DNA from: Streptomyces sp. NBS 14/10
GTDB taxonomy: Bacteria; Actinomycetota; Actinomycetes; Streptomycetales; Streptomycetaceae
Assembly: GCF_002224125.1 (NCBI RefSeq)
Contig: NZ_NCSM01000066.1
Span: forward strand, 1-64,000
Direction: 5' to 3'
Length of the DNA stretch: 64,000 nucleotides
Of the stretch, positions 50,212 through 58,837 are shown piece by piece. Every line of letters starts with the position of its first letter. The first letter of the stretch is position 1. Position numbers and translations under genes: made by a program. The notes beneath the pieces were generated by a model. The model did no database searches. It saw only the letters and a program-made list of their open reading frames with translations, and was not told where the DNA came from.

Positions 50212-50399
50212 CTCTTCCTCCGGGGGAATCGGGGGTCCGCTTGGGTGGGCAGGCCCGTGAGGCGCAGTCAATGAGCACACGGACGGGAACGCCGCGGTCG
50301 TTTCCGTCGTGCTCCTGACAAGCGCTCCCGGAAGTATTCGTGGAGTCAACCAAGGTGCGCAAGAGGTCAATTAAAAAAGTCGTCGGCGCAAGTCGCATG

Positions 50400-50426
50400 G
50401 CCCCGGCGGCTTCCGGCCACCGGGGC
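50400..50426. terminator. Terminator of flavin monooxygenase operon
   Basis: GCCCCGGCGGC (50400-50410) pairs with GCCACCGGGGC (50416-50426) with one mismatch, 47 nt past the last LLM gene on the minus strand, followed on that strand by a T-rich stretch. The remaining 50212-50473 gap holds the AT-rich promoter region of the protease. Confidence 0.75.
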
Positions 50427-50473
50427 TGTGCACCCATCCCCTTGGGTAGCTGGTTGGACGAGTCGGCGGGGGA

Positions 50474-51814
50474 TCAGGTTCCACCCTCTGCCGGCGACTT
50501 CGCCCGGGGCCGTGAAAGACCGAGATGTTCGCGCAGCGTTCTCCCCTCGTACCGGGTCCGGAACGCACCGCGCTCCTGGAGCAGCGGCACCACCCGGTCG
50601 ACGAACTCGTCGAGCCCGCCCGGGGTCAGATGCGGTACGAGGATGAAGCCGTCGGCGGCCCCGGCCCGTACGAAAGCGGCCATCTCCTCGGCGACCGCCT
50701 CCGGTGTGCCGATGAAGGACTGCCGTCCGGTCGCCTCGATGACGGTCTGCCGGATGGACAGCCCCTTCTCCTCCGACAGCGCCCGCCACTTGGCGGCCAG
50801 GGCGGCCGGATCGCCATGCCGCACCCGGCCCTGGACCCGCCCGGAGTCGGGGTCCGGATCGATGTCCGGAAGCGGCCCGTCCGGGTCGTAGCCGGACAGG
50901 TCGACGCCCCAGATCTGCTCCAGGGTGAGGATCGCGGTCTGCGGGGAGACCTGCTGCCGGCGGATCTCGGCGGCCCTCTCCTGCGCCTCGGCCGCGGTGT
51001 CTCCCAGCACGAAGGTCACCCCGGGCATGATCTTCAGATCCAGGGGCGCGCGACCGTGGTCGGCCAGCCGCCGCTTGACGTCGGCGTAGAAGGCGCGGCC
51101 CGACTCCAGCGTGCCGTGCCGGGTGAAGATGATGTCGGCGGCGGACGCGGCGAACTCGCGCCCCTCGTCGGAGTCCCCGGCCTGGATGATCACGGGGTGG
51201 CCCTGCGGGCTCCGCGGCACGCCGAACCGCCCCGAGATCCGGAACTGCGGCCCGGCGTGGTCGAAGGTGCCGGAGACGCCGGGGGCGCCGGAGGCGCCGC
51301 CGTCCGGCCAGGAGTCCCACAGCTCGCGCGCCGTGGCGACGAACTCCGCGGCCCGGGTGTAGCGGTCGGCCCGGTCGAGATAGCCGCCGCGCCTGAAGTT
51401 CTCGCCGGTGAAGGCGTCGGAGGAGGTGACCACGTTCCAGGCCGCGCGGCCGCCGCTGAGGTGGTCGAGCGAGGCCAGCCGGCGGGCGAGCTCGTACGGC
51501 TCGTTGAAGGTCGCGTTGACCGTGGCGGCCAGGCCCAGCCGCTCGGTGACGGCGGCCAGCGCGTTCAGCACCGTGATCGACTCCGGTCGGCCGACCACAT
51601 CGAGGTCGTGGATGCGGCCGTTGTGCTCGCGCAGCCGCAGCCCCTCGGCGAGGAAGAAGAAGTCGAACAGACCGCGCTCGGCGGTGCGCGCGAGGTGTTC
51701 GAAGGAGGAGAACTCGATCTGGCTCCCGGACCGCGGATCAGCCCAGACGGTGGTGTTGTTGACCCCTGGGAAGTGCGCTGCCAGGTGCATCGTCTTCCTC
51801 GTCCCCTCGCTCAT
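50474..51814 (-). CDS. LLM class FMN-dependent monooxygenase (NtaA/DszA type)
   Basis: 446-residue bacterial-luciferase-fold enzyme: MHLAAHFPGVNNTTVWADPRSGSQIEFSSFEHLARTAERGLFDFFFLAEGL (about 9-60), HLSGGRAAWNVVTSSDAFTGENFRRGGYLDRADRYTRAAEFV (about 140-180), RSPQGHPVIIQAGDSDEGREFAASAADIIFT (about 210-245). It belongs to the NtaA/SnaA/DszA group that uses FMNH2 to oxidise chelators or organosulfur compounds. It follows a second LLM gene by ATGA overlap and an FAD/NAD(P)-binding protein, an arrangement seen in sulfur-scavenging operons. Substrate unknown. Confidence 0.9.
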   Translation of the reverse strand: MSEGTRKTMHLAAHFPGVNNTTVWADPRSGSQIEFSSFEHLARTAERGLFDFFFLAEGLRLREHNGRIHDLDVVGRPESITVLNALAAVTERLGLAATVNATFNEPYELARRLASLDHLSGGRAAWNVVTSSDAFTGENFRRGGYLDRADRYTRAAEFVATARELWDSWPDGGASGAPGVSGTFDHAGPQFRISGRFGVPRSPQGHPVIIQAGDSDEGREFAASAADIIFTRHGTLESGRAFYADVKRRLADHGRAPLDLKIMPGVTFVLGDTAAEAQERAAEIRRQQVSPQTAILTLEQIWGVDLSGYDPDGPLPDIDPDPDSGRVQGRVRHGDPAALAAKWRALSEEKGLSIRQTVIEATGRQSFIGTPEAVAEEMAAFVRAGAADGFILVPHLTPGGLDEFVDRVVPLLQERGAFRTRYEGRTLREHLGLSRPRAKSPAEGGT

Positions 51815-52980
51815 CGGACCGTCTCCCTCGGCTGCGCGTTCGGCCGCGCGTATCGGTTGGCCGGGCGGGTCAGGCCCAGGTGGTCGCGGAGTGTGGTGCC
51901 GGGGTAGAAGGTGCGGAAGAGCCCGCGGTGCTGGAGCAGCGCCACCGTGCCGTTGACGAAACGCTCCAGGTCGAGGCGCGGTACGACGGGCGTGATGTGG
52001 AAGCCGTCGACGGCCCCCGCCTGGTGCCAGCGCGCGATCAGCTCCGCGAGGTCGACCGGGCCGCCGCGGTACAGCGGGAGCCCGTCGGCCCGTACCGCCA
52101 GCGGGCCGCTGGGCGGCGGGAGTTCGGAGGCCGGTTCGCCCTCGCACAGGTCGACCGCGAGGGCGGCGAGCACGGTGAGCGCGTCCTGGTCGCGGCCGTA
52201 CGCCACCGCGCGCCGCCGCAGCTCGTCGCGGATCGCACCGGCCGCCTTGGGCGTGGCGGCCCGTACGTACGCCACATCGGCGTGCCGGGCCGCGGTCCGC
52301 CGGGCGACCGGGTCGGTGGCGTCGGCCACGACGACCGGGTGGCCCTGGGGCGGCCTGGGCACGATGGACGGGCCGCGCACGCTGAACCGGGCGGACTCGA
52401 AGTCGACATAGTGCAGTTTGTCGCGGTCGACGAAGCGGCCCGTGGCCTCATCGCGGATCTCGGCGTCGTCCTCCCAGCTGTCCCACAGCCGGGCCGCGAC
52501 GTCCGCGACCTCCCCGGCCTCCGCCCACAGCTCCTCGGCGGGGGCGGCGGTGCGGCGGCCGATCAGCCGGGCCTCCGCCTCGGTCGGCGACACCTCGGCC
52601 CGCCAACCCGCCCGGCCGTGGCTGACCCAGTCCAAGGTGGCCACGGCGCAGGAGAGGTGGAACGGCTCGGTGTGGGTGGTGGTGACGGTCGGCACCAGGC
52701 CGATCCGCCCGGTGTCGGGCGCCACGCGCGAGAGCACCGCGAGCGCGTCGAGCCTGCCCTGCCCCTCCTCCGGTGGGCCCAGGGAGTCGTCCAGGGTGAT
52801 GAAGTCGAGCATGCCGCCCTCGGCGAGGCGCGCGAGCTCGACGAAGTACGGCGCCCCGTACTGCCCGGCGCCGTCGACGGCGGCGGCCAGGTGGAGCAGA
52901 CGGGGCCGGGGCGCGGGGCGGGCCCCGTGGGGGTACGGGGCGCGGCGGTGCGGGGCGGGAGGCGGCTGGGATTCGGCCAT
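51811..52980 (-). CDS. LLM class flavin-dependent oxidoreductase
   Basis: 389-residue luciferase-like enzyme: LLHLAAAVDGAGQYGAPYFVELARLAEGGMLDFITLDDSLG (about 28-68), TVTTTHTEPFHLSCAVATLDWVSHGRAGWRAEVSPTEAEARLIG (about 98-140), RPPQGHPVVVADATDPVARRTAARHADVAYVRA. The family needs reduced flavin from a partner reductase. The C-terminal part FHITPVVPRLDLERFVNGTVALLQHRGLFR is shared with the next gene's product, so both LLM enzymes are related. Sits between the FAD protein and the other LLM gene. Confidence 0.9.
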   Translation of the reverse strand: MAESQPPPAPHRRAPYPHGARPAPRPRLLHLAAAVDGAGQYGAPYFVELARLAEGGMLDFITLDDSLGPPEEGQGRLDALAVLSRVAPDTGRIGLVPTVTTTHTEPFHLSCAVATLDWVSHGRAGWRAEVSPTEAEARLIGRRTAAPAEELWAEAGEVADVAARLWDSWEDDAEIRDEATGRFVDRDKLHYVDFESARFSVRGPSIVPRPPQGHPVVVADATDPVARRTAARHADVAYVRAATPKAAGAIRDELRRRAVAYGRDQDALTVLAALAVDLCEGEPASELPPPSGPLAVRADGLPLYRGGPVDLAELIARWHQAGAVDGFHITPVVPRLDLERFVNGTVALLQHRGLFRTFYPGTTLRDHLGLTRPANRYARPNAQPRETVR

Positions 52981-53013
52981 GGTCAGGGGCCTTCCTGGTG
53001 AGGGGTCGACGGT

Positions 53014-55083
53014 TCAGCGGGCCTGGGCTCGGACAGTGAGCGAGGCGTGCGGGGCGCCTGGGGTGTGCGAGGCCTGCGGGGCCTGCACGGTCTGCGGGGC
53101 CTGCGGGGCCTGCACGGTCTGCGGGGCCTGCGGTGCCTGCGAGGCCTGCACGGTCTGCGGGGCCTGCGGTGCCTGCGGGGTCTGCGGGGCGCACGGGGCC
53201 TGCGGGGACAGGGAACGGAGCAGCGACAGCAGGGCGCGCGCCGTCGCGTCGTTCTGGCGGAAGACGGGCGCGTTCGTACGGGGCCGGGCGAACCCCCCGG
53301 AGCCGCGGGCGTCGGTGTGCGGGCCGAGCGCGAAGCGGCGCGGGTGGGGGCGGCCGGCCCGGTCCAGGATCCGGCCGTCGTCGGGGCTGACGGCGAGCAG
53401 CCCGGCGGGGGTGGCGGCGGCGCCGTCCCGGTGCAGCGAGCGCAGCAGCGCGTCACGGGTGTGCGCCACGGTCGGCTCGGGCAGCCGGGCCTCGACCAGC
53501 GCACGGGCCTCCACCGCCGGGCCCGCCACCCCGGCGCCGCTCGCCCGGAAGACCTTGCGCAGCGGATCGGCGACCACCCGCAGCTCCGGGCCGAGGAAGC
53601 GCACCACGCCTGCGCGGGAGAGCGCGAGCAGTTGGCGCAGCCGGGGGCCGGGCGGGCCGGAGGCGAGGTAGCTGAAGAAGCCGTGCCATTGGCCGCCGAT
53701 GTCGCCGAGCCGCATCAGCTGGCCGTATACGGACAGCAGGGCGAGGAAGACCGCGAGGTCGGGGCTGTGGCCGGGGTCGTGGCGGCGGGCGAGATCGGCC
53801 TCGATATGCGCGCGCAGGTCCTGCTGCAGTGCCTCGTGGCTCGCGAACCGCCGCCCGGCCAGGGGCCGGTCGAGGGCGTCGAGGTCGAGCCGGTCCGCCG
53901 GGTCGGGGACGGCGGCCGCGACCAGGGCGCGCAGTTCGGGGCCGCCGGGCGGGCAGGCGGCGTAGCGCTCCTCGAAGTCGGGCCAGGGCATGGCGGTACG
54001 GTCGGCATGGGCCGTGAACAGCCGGTGGTAGTGGGCGAAGCCGAGCTCCTTGGCGATCAGCGGCCAGATGTCGCGGCGGTAGTCGGGCCGGCCGGGGCGC
54101 CGCAGCAACTCCTCGACCTGGGCCGGTCCGAAGAAGCGGGGCAGCGGTGGGCGTTCGCCCAGCCAGCCGTAGCCGATCTTGGCGCGGTACGGGACGCCGC
54201 GCCGCGAGCCGACGTGGAGCACCGGCTCGCGGCCGGAGGGCCGGTACGTCAGCTCCCCGTCACCGGTCTCCTCGTACGCCCCGCCGCGCCCCTCGGTGAG
54301 CAGAACCATCAGGTCCACGAAGGCGAGCCCGAAGCCGCGCACGATCACCGGCTCGCCGGGGCGCAGTCGGCTCAGGTCGCTGTCGGCGGTGAACTCCGGC
54401 GGCAGGTGGACGAGTCCGTGTTCGGCGGCGAAGGCGGCCAGCGCCCGCTGCTCCTGGTCGGGTTCGGCGTCGAGGTGGCCGAGGGCGAGCACGACGGCGT
54501 CGGCGGCCAGCGGGGTGGTCCGCCCCTCCAGCCACACCTGCTGCACCCCGTCGCGCGGGCCGGTGATCCGTACGGCGCGGCAGCGGTGCCGGTGGACCGT
54601 GACGGCGGGCGGCAGGGCGGCCACCGCGCGCTGGTGCACCCAGGCCAGATACGCGCTCTGCAGCCGTCTGCTGGCGAAGCCACGGCCGGTCAGCGCGGCG
54701 GCTTCGGAGGCGAGTTCGGGGGAAAGGCCAGGGGAAAGGTCAGGCGAAAGCTCGGGGAGCGCCCCGGCGCGGGCGCGCTCCGCCCACTCAGCGAGGGAAG
54801 GTCCGGGGCGGACCGGGCCGTCCTGCTCGACGGTCTCGTCCGAGAACACGGTGACGTCCTCGGCCATGGAGTTCATCCACAGCAGCGGGGACTGGTCCGG
54901 GCGCCAGATCCGGCCGCCGCCGGGCGGATGCGGATCGACCAGGTGCAGTTCGAGAGGGGCGGCCTCGCCGTACAGCTCGGGGGCGTTGGCGGCGATGCGC
55001 TCCACGAGGCCGGTGCCGCGGGGGCCCGCGCCGACGATCACAAGGGCGGGGGGTCGGGAGGGAAGGTCCGGTCGCACGGACAT
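53014..55083 (-). CDS. FAD/NAD(P)-binding protein with QAP repeat tail
   Basis: 689-residue oxidoreductase-like protein. The N-terminal Rossmann motif is PALVIVGAGPRGTGLVERIA (about 12-31); GRIWRPDQSPLLWMNSMAEDVTVFSDE and VIVRGFGLAFVDLMVLLTEGRGG (about 245-267) are typical of the FAD_NAD family paired with LLM enzymes. The last 60 residues are QAPQ/TVQA repeats from a 27-30-bp DNA repeat. It probably supplies or uses flavin with the two LLM enzymes. Perfect TTGACA on the minus strand at 55195-55190 upstream is a probable -35. Exact reaction unknown. Confidence 0.85.
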   Translation of the reverse strand: MSVRPDLPSRPPALVIVGAGPRGTGLVERIAANAPELYGEAAPLELHLVDPHPPGGGRIWRPDQSPLLWMNSMAEDVTVFSDETVEQDGPVRPGPSLAEWAERARAGALPELSPDLSPGLSPELASEAAALTGRGFASRRLQSAYLAWVHQRAVAALPPAVTVHRHRCRAVRITGPRDGVQQVWLEGRTTPLAADAVVLALGHLDAEPDQEQRALAAFAAEHGLVHLPPEFTADSDLSRLRPGEPVIVRGFGLAFVDLMVLLTEGRGGAYEETGDGELTYRPSGREPVLHVGSRRGVPYRAKIGYGWLGERPPLPRFFGPAQVEELLRRPGRPDYRRDIWPLIAKELGFAHYHRLFTAHADRTAMPWPDFEERYAACPPGGPELRALVAAAVPDPADRLDLDALDRPLAGRRFASHEALQQDLRAHIEADLARRHDPGHSPDLAVFLALLSVYGQLMRLGDIGGQWHGFFSYLASGPPGPRLRQLLALSRAGVVRFLGPELRVVADPLRKVFRASGAGVAGPAVEARALVEARLPEPTVAHTRDALLRSLHRDGAAATPAGLLAVSPDDGRILDRAGRPHPRRFALGPHTDARGSGGFARPRTNAPVFRQNDATARALLSLLRSLSPQAPCAPQTPQAPQAPQTVQASQAPQAPQTVQAPQAPQTVQAPQASHTPGAPHASLTVRAQAR
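53058..53200. repeat. In-frame tandem repeat encoding QAP/TVQA
   Basis: Repeated blocks of tgcggggcctgcacggtc and variants (about 27-30 bp, with 9-bp sub-units) encode the C-terminal tail of the FAD protein. Confidence 0.88.
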
Positions 55084-55166
55084 GCGGAAGGCTCCGTCGG
55101 TTCGTCACCGAACACGCCAGTGGCCTTCACACCCGGCCGCGCCCCTCAGCACAGCCTGTTGCCGAG

Positions 55167-55195
55167 GCTAAGCCGTCCCCACGACCCGTTGTCAA
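55167..55195 (-). promoter_or_regulatory. Promoter of FAD/LLM operon
   Basis: Perfect TTGACA (minus strand, 55195-55190) with a TTAGCC-type -10 18 bp downstream (55171-55166), about 85 bp before the start at 55083. No riboswitch was recognised. Confidence 0.5.
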
Positions 55196-55267
55196 GGTTG
55201 TCCGAACTGTGGGCGGCGCGTCTCATGGCCAGTTGACGCGGAACCGCAAGGCTGTTCCACTTGGGCC

Positions 55268-55357
55268 ATGCAGCCACGTCAGCGACTGATCACGCGCGGA
55301 CACATCGACTTCGGTCGGGTGTGGTCCGCGTCCTGTTCGGGTTCCTGTACGGGCTGA
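55268..55357 (+). CDS. Putative cysteine-type leader peptide (orphan)
   Basis: 29-residue ORF too short for ordinary gene calls. It carries RGHIDFGRVWSASC, matching the R-x-H-I-D-x-x-R-V-x-S-A-x-C pattern of actinobacterial leader peptides found before sulfur-assimilation genes, then SGSC; Cys codons lie near the end, as needed for attenuation. TTGACG at 55233-55238 would place transcription start near the ATG, i.e. leaderless. However, no plus-strand gene follows until the SepF-like gene at 57038, so the attenuator has no visible target. The rest of 55358-55525 shows no gene. Confidence 0.75.
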   Translation: MQPRQRLITRGHIDFGRVWSASCSGSCTG

Positions 55358-55525
55358 CCGCCGCCTCCGCCACCTAGGCGTTCCGAGGCTTTCTCATCTG
55401 CTCCGGCTGCCCGCCGCCGCCCGCTGTCCGGGTTCGGCGCCCGCCTTACCCATTCCCCCAGTTCACTCAGCACGCACCTTCACCCACGCTTCAGCGCTTC
55501 CCCTCCCCTCGCGCTTTCAGCCCGC

Positions 55526-56800
55526 CTAGCAATCACAGCTGCAGTCACAGCAGTCGCAGCTACAGCAGTTACCACAACAATCGCCACAGTCACAGCAGTC
55601 ACAGCAGTCGCTGCAGTCATCGCACTTATGGCACCAGCCCTCGCGCGGCTCCCCGGTCCACGGGTCGTCGTACGGGTTCTTGCAGCACACCTGGCAGGTG
55701 CAGAAGAGCCCGGCCCACACCGCGCAACCGGCTATCAGCCCGCGCCGCCTGCGGTTCGGCGGCTCGGGCGGGGCGCCCCCGGGGCCGCCCGGGCCGGGCC
55801 CGTACGGGTTGTTGATCCAGGGCGACTGCGGCGGCGGCGCACCCTGCGCGGCGTACGGAGCGTCCGGGGCATGCGCGGCGTGCGGGGCATGCGCGGCGTG
55901 CGGGGCATGCGCGGCGCTCCCGGCGGACGGCCCGTGCGAGCAGGACGTGGTGCCGAACGCCCGGTCCACCGCGCGCCGCAGCTCATGTGCCAGCAGCACA
56001 TGGGCGAGCTTGCCGTTCTCGAACTCCGCCTCGCGCAGCGCGAGACGCACCCCGTGCACCGCGTCGTCGCACAGCCTGCGCACCTCGGCCAGGTCCGTAC
56101 CGGTGGCCGTGATCGGGTTCCAGGCCCCGGCCGCGGTGTCCTCCGCCAGGTCCTCCACCGCGTCCAGCAGATGCGCGAGCCGGCCGAACAGCCGCCCCGC
56201 CTCCTCCAGCGGCGCCCGGTTGCCGGGCCGCTCGGCCAGTACGGCGGTGTATCCGAAGGCCGCGGCGGTCGCGGTCTCGGTCGGCTCGGTGACGGCCAGC
56301 AGCGGGGTGCCGAGGCCCGCCGCCCGCTCTATCCCCTCCTGACGGCCGACCGCGTCCAGCAGCACGGCCGTGTCGAAGCCGAGCTCCGCACCGCTGCGGG
56401 CGCCCGCCCGGTCCCATCCGGCGGCGACCCGACGGGCGGCCACGGCGACCGGCCGGCGCGCCAACGCCCCGTCCCCGTCGGCCACATGGTCGCGTATCTT
56501 CGCCGAGGCCAGCACCAGGGAGACGGTGGCCGCCAGCCGCGCGCCCTCGCCCTGGGCGACCGGCGCGCTCCGCATTCCGCGCAGCGGACAGGGCCCGGCG
56601 GTGCGCCGCCATCCCTCCGTACGCCGCGACTGGGCCTCCACGAGCACCGAGATGACGAGTCCGTCGTAATTGGTGGCGACCCGCGCGAACTGGCCACGGG
56701 CTCCGCGCAACGCGAGGCACAACCCGCACAGATGCGCCATCCACTCCGTGCGCAGGTTTTCCGACAGCCGATGCCGGCAAGGGCGGATAATGCCAAACAA
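55526..56800 (-). CDS. DUF5685 family protein with Cys-rich tail
   Basis: 424-residue protein of the DUF5685 type, usually starting MFGIIRPCRHRL. TTG 56800 has GGGGAG 4 nt upstream. Conserved cysteines occur in the first part (RPC, HLCGLCLALRG, GPCPLRG) and suggest metal or Fe-S binding; the middle is helical (AEVRRLCDDAVHGVRLALREAEFENGKLAHVLLAHELRRAVDRAFG). After an AHAPHA repeat and a Pro/Gly linker, GCAVWAGLFCTCQVCCKNP leads to a tail with 18 Cys in the last 35 residues. Role unknown; the tail is a probable metal sink or lipid/disulfide platform. Confidence 0.85.
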   Translation of the reverse strand: MFGIIRPCRHRLSENLRTEWMAHLCGLCLALRGARGQFARVATNYDGLVISVLVEAQSRRTEGWRRTAGPCPLRGMRSAPVAQGEGARLAATVSLVLASAKIRDHVADGDGALARRPVAVAARRVAAGWDRAGARSGAELGFDTAVLLDAVGRQEGIERAAGLGTPLLAVTEPTETATAAAFGYTAVLAERPGNRAPLEEAGRLFGRLAHLLDAVEDLAEDTAAGAWNPITATGTDLAEVRRLCDDAVHGVRLALREAEFENGKLAHVLLAHELRRAVDRAFGTTSCSHGPSAGSAAHAPHAAHAPHAAHAPDAPYAAQGAPPPQSPWINNPYGPGPGGPGGAPPEPPNRRRRGLIAGCAVWAGLFCTCQVCCKNPYDDPWTGEPREGWCHKCDDCSDCCDCCDCGDCCGNCCSCDCCDCSCDC

Positions 56801-57037
56801 CTTTCTCCCCGTTCACCCATACGTCCCCGGCGTCACCCGTCCGGCCCGGCGGAGTCTACCCATCGCCTCGTCAGGGCCTGCTAGCAGGAGGAACTCTGAT
56901 TCGTCGCCATACGTTGTGCACCAGTACCGTCACGAATCCCCTGTGCGGCCGCAATCCACGTGGCACACCTTCTGCATCATGGACGACGATAGAGGGGGCA
57001 GGTGCAGTACAGAGAGCGGCAGTGAAAGGAGGCGTCC

Positions 57038-57469
57038 ATGGGATCGGTGCGCAAGGCGAGTGCTTGGCTTGGCCTCGTCGACGACAGCGATGACGAGCGC
57101 TACTACGACGACGACTACGCCGAGGGACCCGAGCCCGGCGACGCCTGGGTGACCGACCCGCGGGTGCGGGTGGCCGACCAGGCCGCGCGGGACGAGGGCA
57201 CCCGTATCGCCACGGTCACCCCCGAGAGCTTCCGGGACGCGCGCGGCATCGGCGAGATGTTCCGGGAGGGCGTGCCGGTCATCGTCAACCTCACGACCAT
57301 GGAGGCCGCCGACGCCAAGCGCGTGGTCGACTTCGCGGCCGGGCTGATCTTCGGGCTGCGCGGCTCGATCGACCGCGTGGCCAACCGCGTCTTTCTGCTG
57401 ACGCCGCCGGACTACGAAGTCCTCAGCGCCAACAGACACCACGCCACCGGCTTCTTCAACCAGAGCTAG
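57038..57469 (+). CDS. SepF-like cell division protein
   Basis: 143-residue SepF paralogue. An N-terminal amphipathic membrane-binding helix ([16 protein letters not shown]) is followed by an acidic linker and the SepF domain (about 60-140): [72 protein letters not shown]. SepF anchors FtsZ to the membrane. This copy is not in the division cluster, so it is one of the extra SepF-like proteins of Streptomyces (SflA/SflB type) that modulate the main SepF. The 56801-57037 gap upstream holds only its promoter region. Confidence 0.93.
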   Translation: MGSVRKASAWLGLVDDSDDERYYDDDYAEGPEPGDAWVTDPRVRVADQAARDEGTRIATVTPESFRDARGIGEMFREGVPVIVNLTTMEAADAKRVVDFAAGLIFGLRGSIDRVANRVFLLTPPDYEVLSANRHHATGFFNQS

Positions 57470-57493
57470 GCAAGGCCGCTCACCGGAACTCGC

Positions 57494-58690
57494 TCAGCGG
57501 AACGCATCCAGTCCGGTGAGCGCCTTGCCGAGCACCAGTTGGTGCATTTCGACGGTGCCCTCATAGGTGAGCACCGATTCCAGATTCGTCGCGTGCCGCA
57601 TCACCGGGTACTCCAAGGAGATCCCGTTGGCGCCCAGGATCGTCCGGGCCGTGCGGCAGATCTCGATCGCCTCCCGCACATTGTTCAGCTTGCCGAAGCT
57701 GACCTGCTCGGGGCGGAGCGTTCCGGCGTCCATCCGCATTCCCAGGTGATGGGCCAGCAGTACGCCCTTGTGCAGTTCGACCGCCATATCGGCGAGCTTG
57801 GCCTGGGTGAGCTGGAAACCGCCGATGGGCCGGCCGAACTGCTCGCGGGACCCCGCGTACTCCAGCGCCGCCTCGAAACACGCCCGGGCCGCGCCCATCG
57901 ATCCCCAGACGATGCCGTAGCGGGCGTGGCTCAGACAGCTGAGCGGGCCGCGCAACCCGGTGACCTCCGGCAGCACGGCGTCGGCGGGCAGCCGCACCTC
58001 GTCCATCACCAGCTCGCTGGTCACCGAGGCGCGCAGCGACCACTTGTGCCGGATCTCGGGGGCCGAGAAGCCGGGGGCGTCTGTCGGCACGACGAATCCC
58101 CGGATGCCCTCGTCCGTACGGGCCCAGACCACGGCGACCCCGGCCACCGAGCCGTTGGTGATCCACATCTTGCGGCCGGTGAGCACCCAGTCGGAGCCGT
58201 CCCGCTTGGCGTAGGTGCGCATCCCGGCCGGGTCCGAGCCATGGTCGGGCTCGGTCAGCCCGAAGCAGCCGATGGTCTCGCCCGCGGCCATCGGGGGCAG
58301 CCACCGCTCCTTCTGCTCCTCCGAGCCGAAGCGGTGGATGGCGTACATGGCCAGCGAGCCCTGTACGGACACCAGGGAGCGGATCCCGGAGTCGGCGGCC
58401 TCCAGCTCCAGGCAGGCCAGCCCGTACTGGACGGCGCTCGCGCCCGTACAGCCGTATCCCGTCAGCGACATGCCGAGCGCCCCGAGGGAGCCGAGCTCAC
58501 GGGCCAGGTCGCGGATGCCGGGCAGTTCGCCGCGCTCGTACCAGTCGGCGATATCCGGCAGGACGCGGGTGGCGGCCCACTGGCGGACGGTGGTGCGGAC
58601 GGCGAGGTCGTCCGGGGCGAGCAGATCGTCGATCCCGAGCGGATCGGCGGGGTCGAACGGCGGCAGGCTGCGGCGGGCGCCCTCGGACAT
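57494..58690 (-). CDS. Acyl-CoA dehydrogenase (glutaryl-CoA dehydrogenase-like)
   Basis: 398-residue flavoenzyme. Signatures: GCFGLTEPDHGSDPAGMRTYAKRDGSDWVLTGRKMWITNG (about 140-180), YGIVWGSMGAARACFEAALEYAGSREQFGRPIGGFQLTQAKLADM (about 258-305), and the catalytic Glu in TYEGTVEMHQLVLGKALTG. The VWGSMGAA and YEGT patterns are closest to glutaryl-CoA dehydrogenases of lysine and tryptophan breakdown. GGAGG sits 7 nt before ATG 58690. Converges on the SepF-like gene 24 nt away. Confidence 0.9.
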   Translation of the reverse strand: MSEGARRSLPPFDPADPLGIDDLLAPDDLAVRTTVRQWAATRVLPDIADWYERGELPGIRDLARELGSLGALGMSLTGYGCTGASAVQYGLACLELEAADSGIRSLVSVQGSLAMYAIHRFGSEEQKERWLPPMAAGETIGCFGLTEPDHGSDPAGMRTYAKRDGSDWVLTGRKMWITNGSVAGVAVVWARTDEGIRGFVVPTDAPGFSAPEIRHKWSLRASVTSELVMDEVRLPADAVLPEVTGLRGPLSCLSHARYGIVWGSMGAARACFEAALEYAGSREQFGRPIGGFQLTQAKLADMAVELHKGVLLAHHLGMRMDAGTLRPEQVSFGKLNNVREAIEICRTARTILGANGISLEYPVMRHATNLESVLTYEGTVEMHQLVLGKALTGLDAFR

Positions 58691-58837
58691 GGTTCGGCCT
58701 CCGGTTCCGGTGCGGTTCGGTTCGGCTGCGTTGGGGTGCGGTTTCGGCACGGCCGGAGTGATCGTTCCGGTCGGATCCGACGCTACGGCCGGGTAATCCC
58801 CGGCGTCCAGACCGCGCCGGGCCGGAGGGAACCGCCG

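Noticed and set aside
53047..55236. Plus-strand frame with GLRGLHGLRG repeats
   Set aside because: It mirrors the QAP repeat of the FAD gene on the other strand; the real domain signatures are on the minus strand.
55084..55267. SAM or other riboswitch before the FAD/LLM operon
   Set aside because: I looked for conserved riboswitch cores and stems and could not match any; only a TTGACA promoter is clear.
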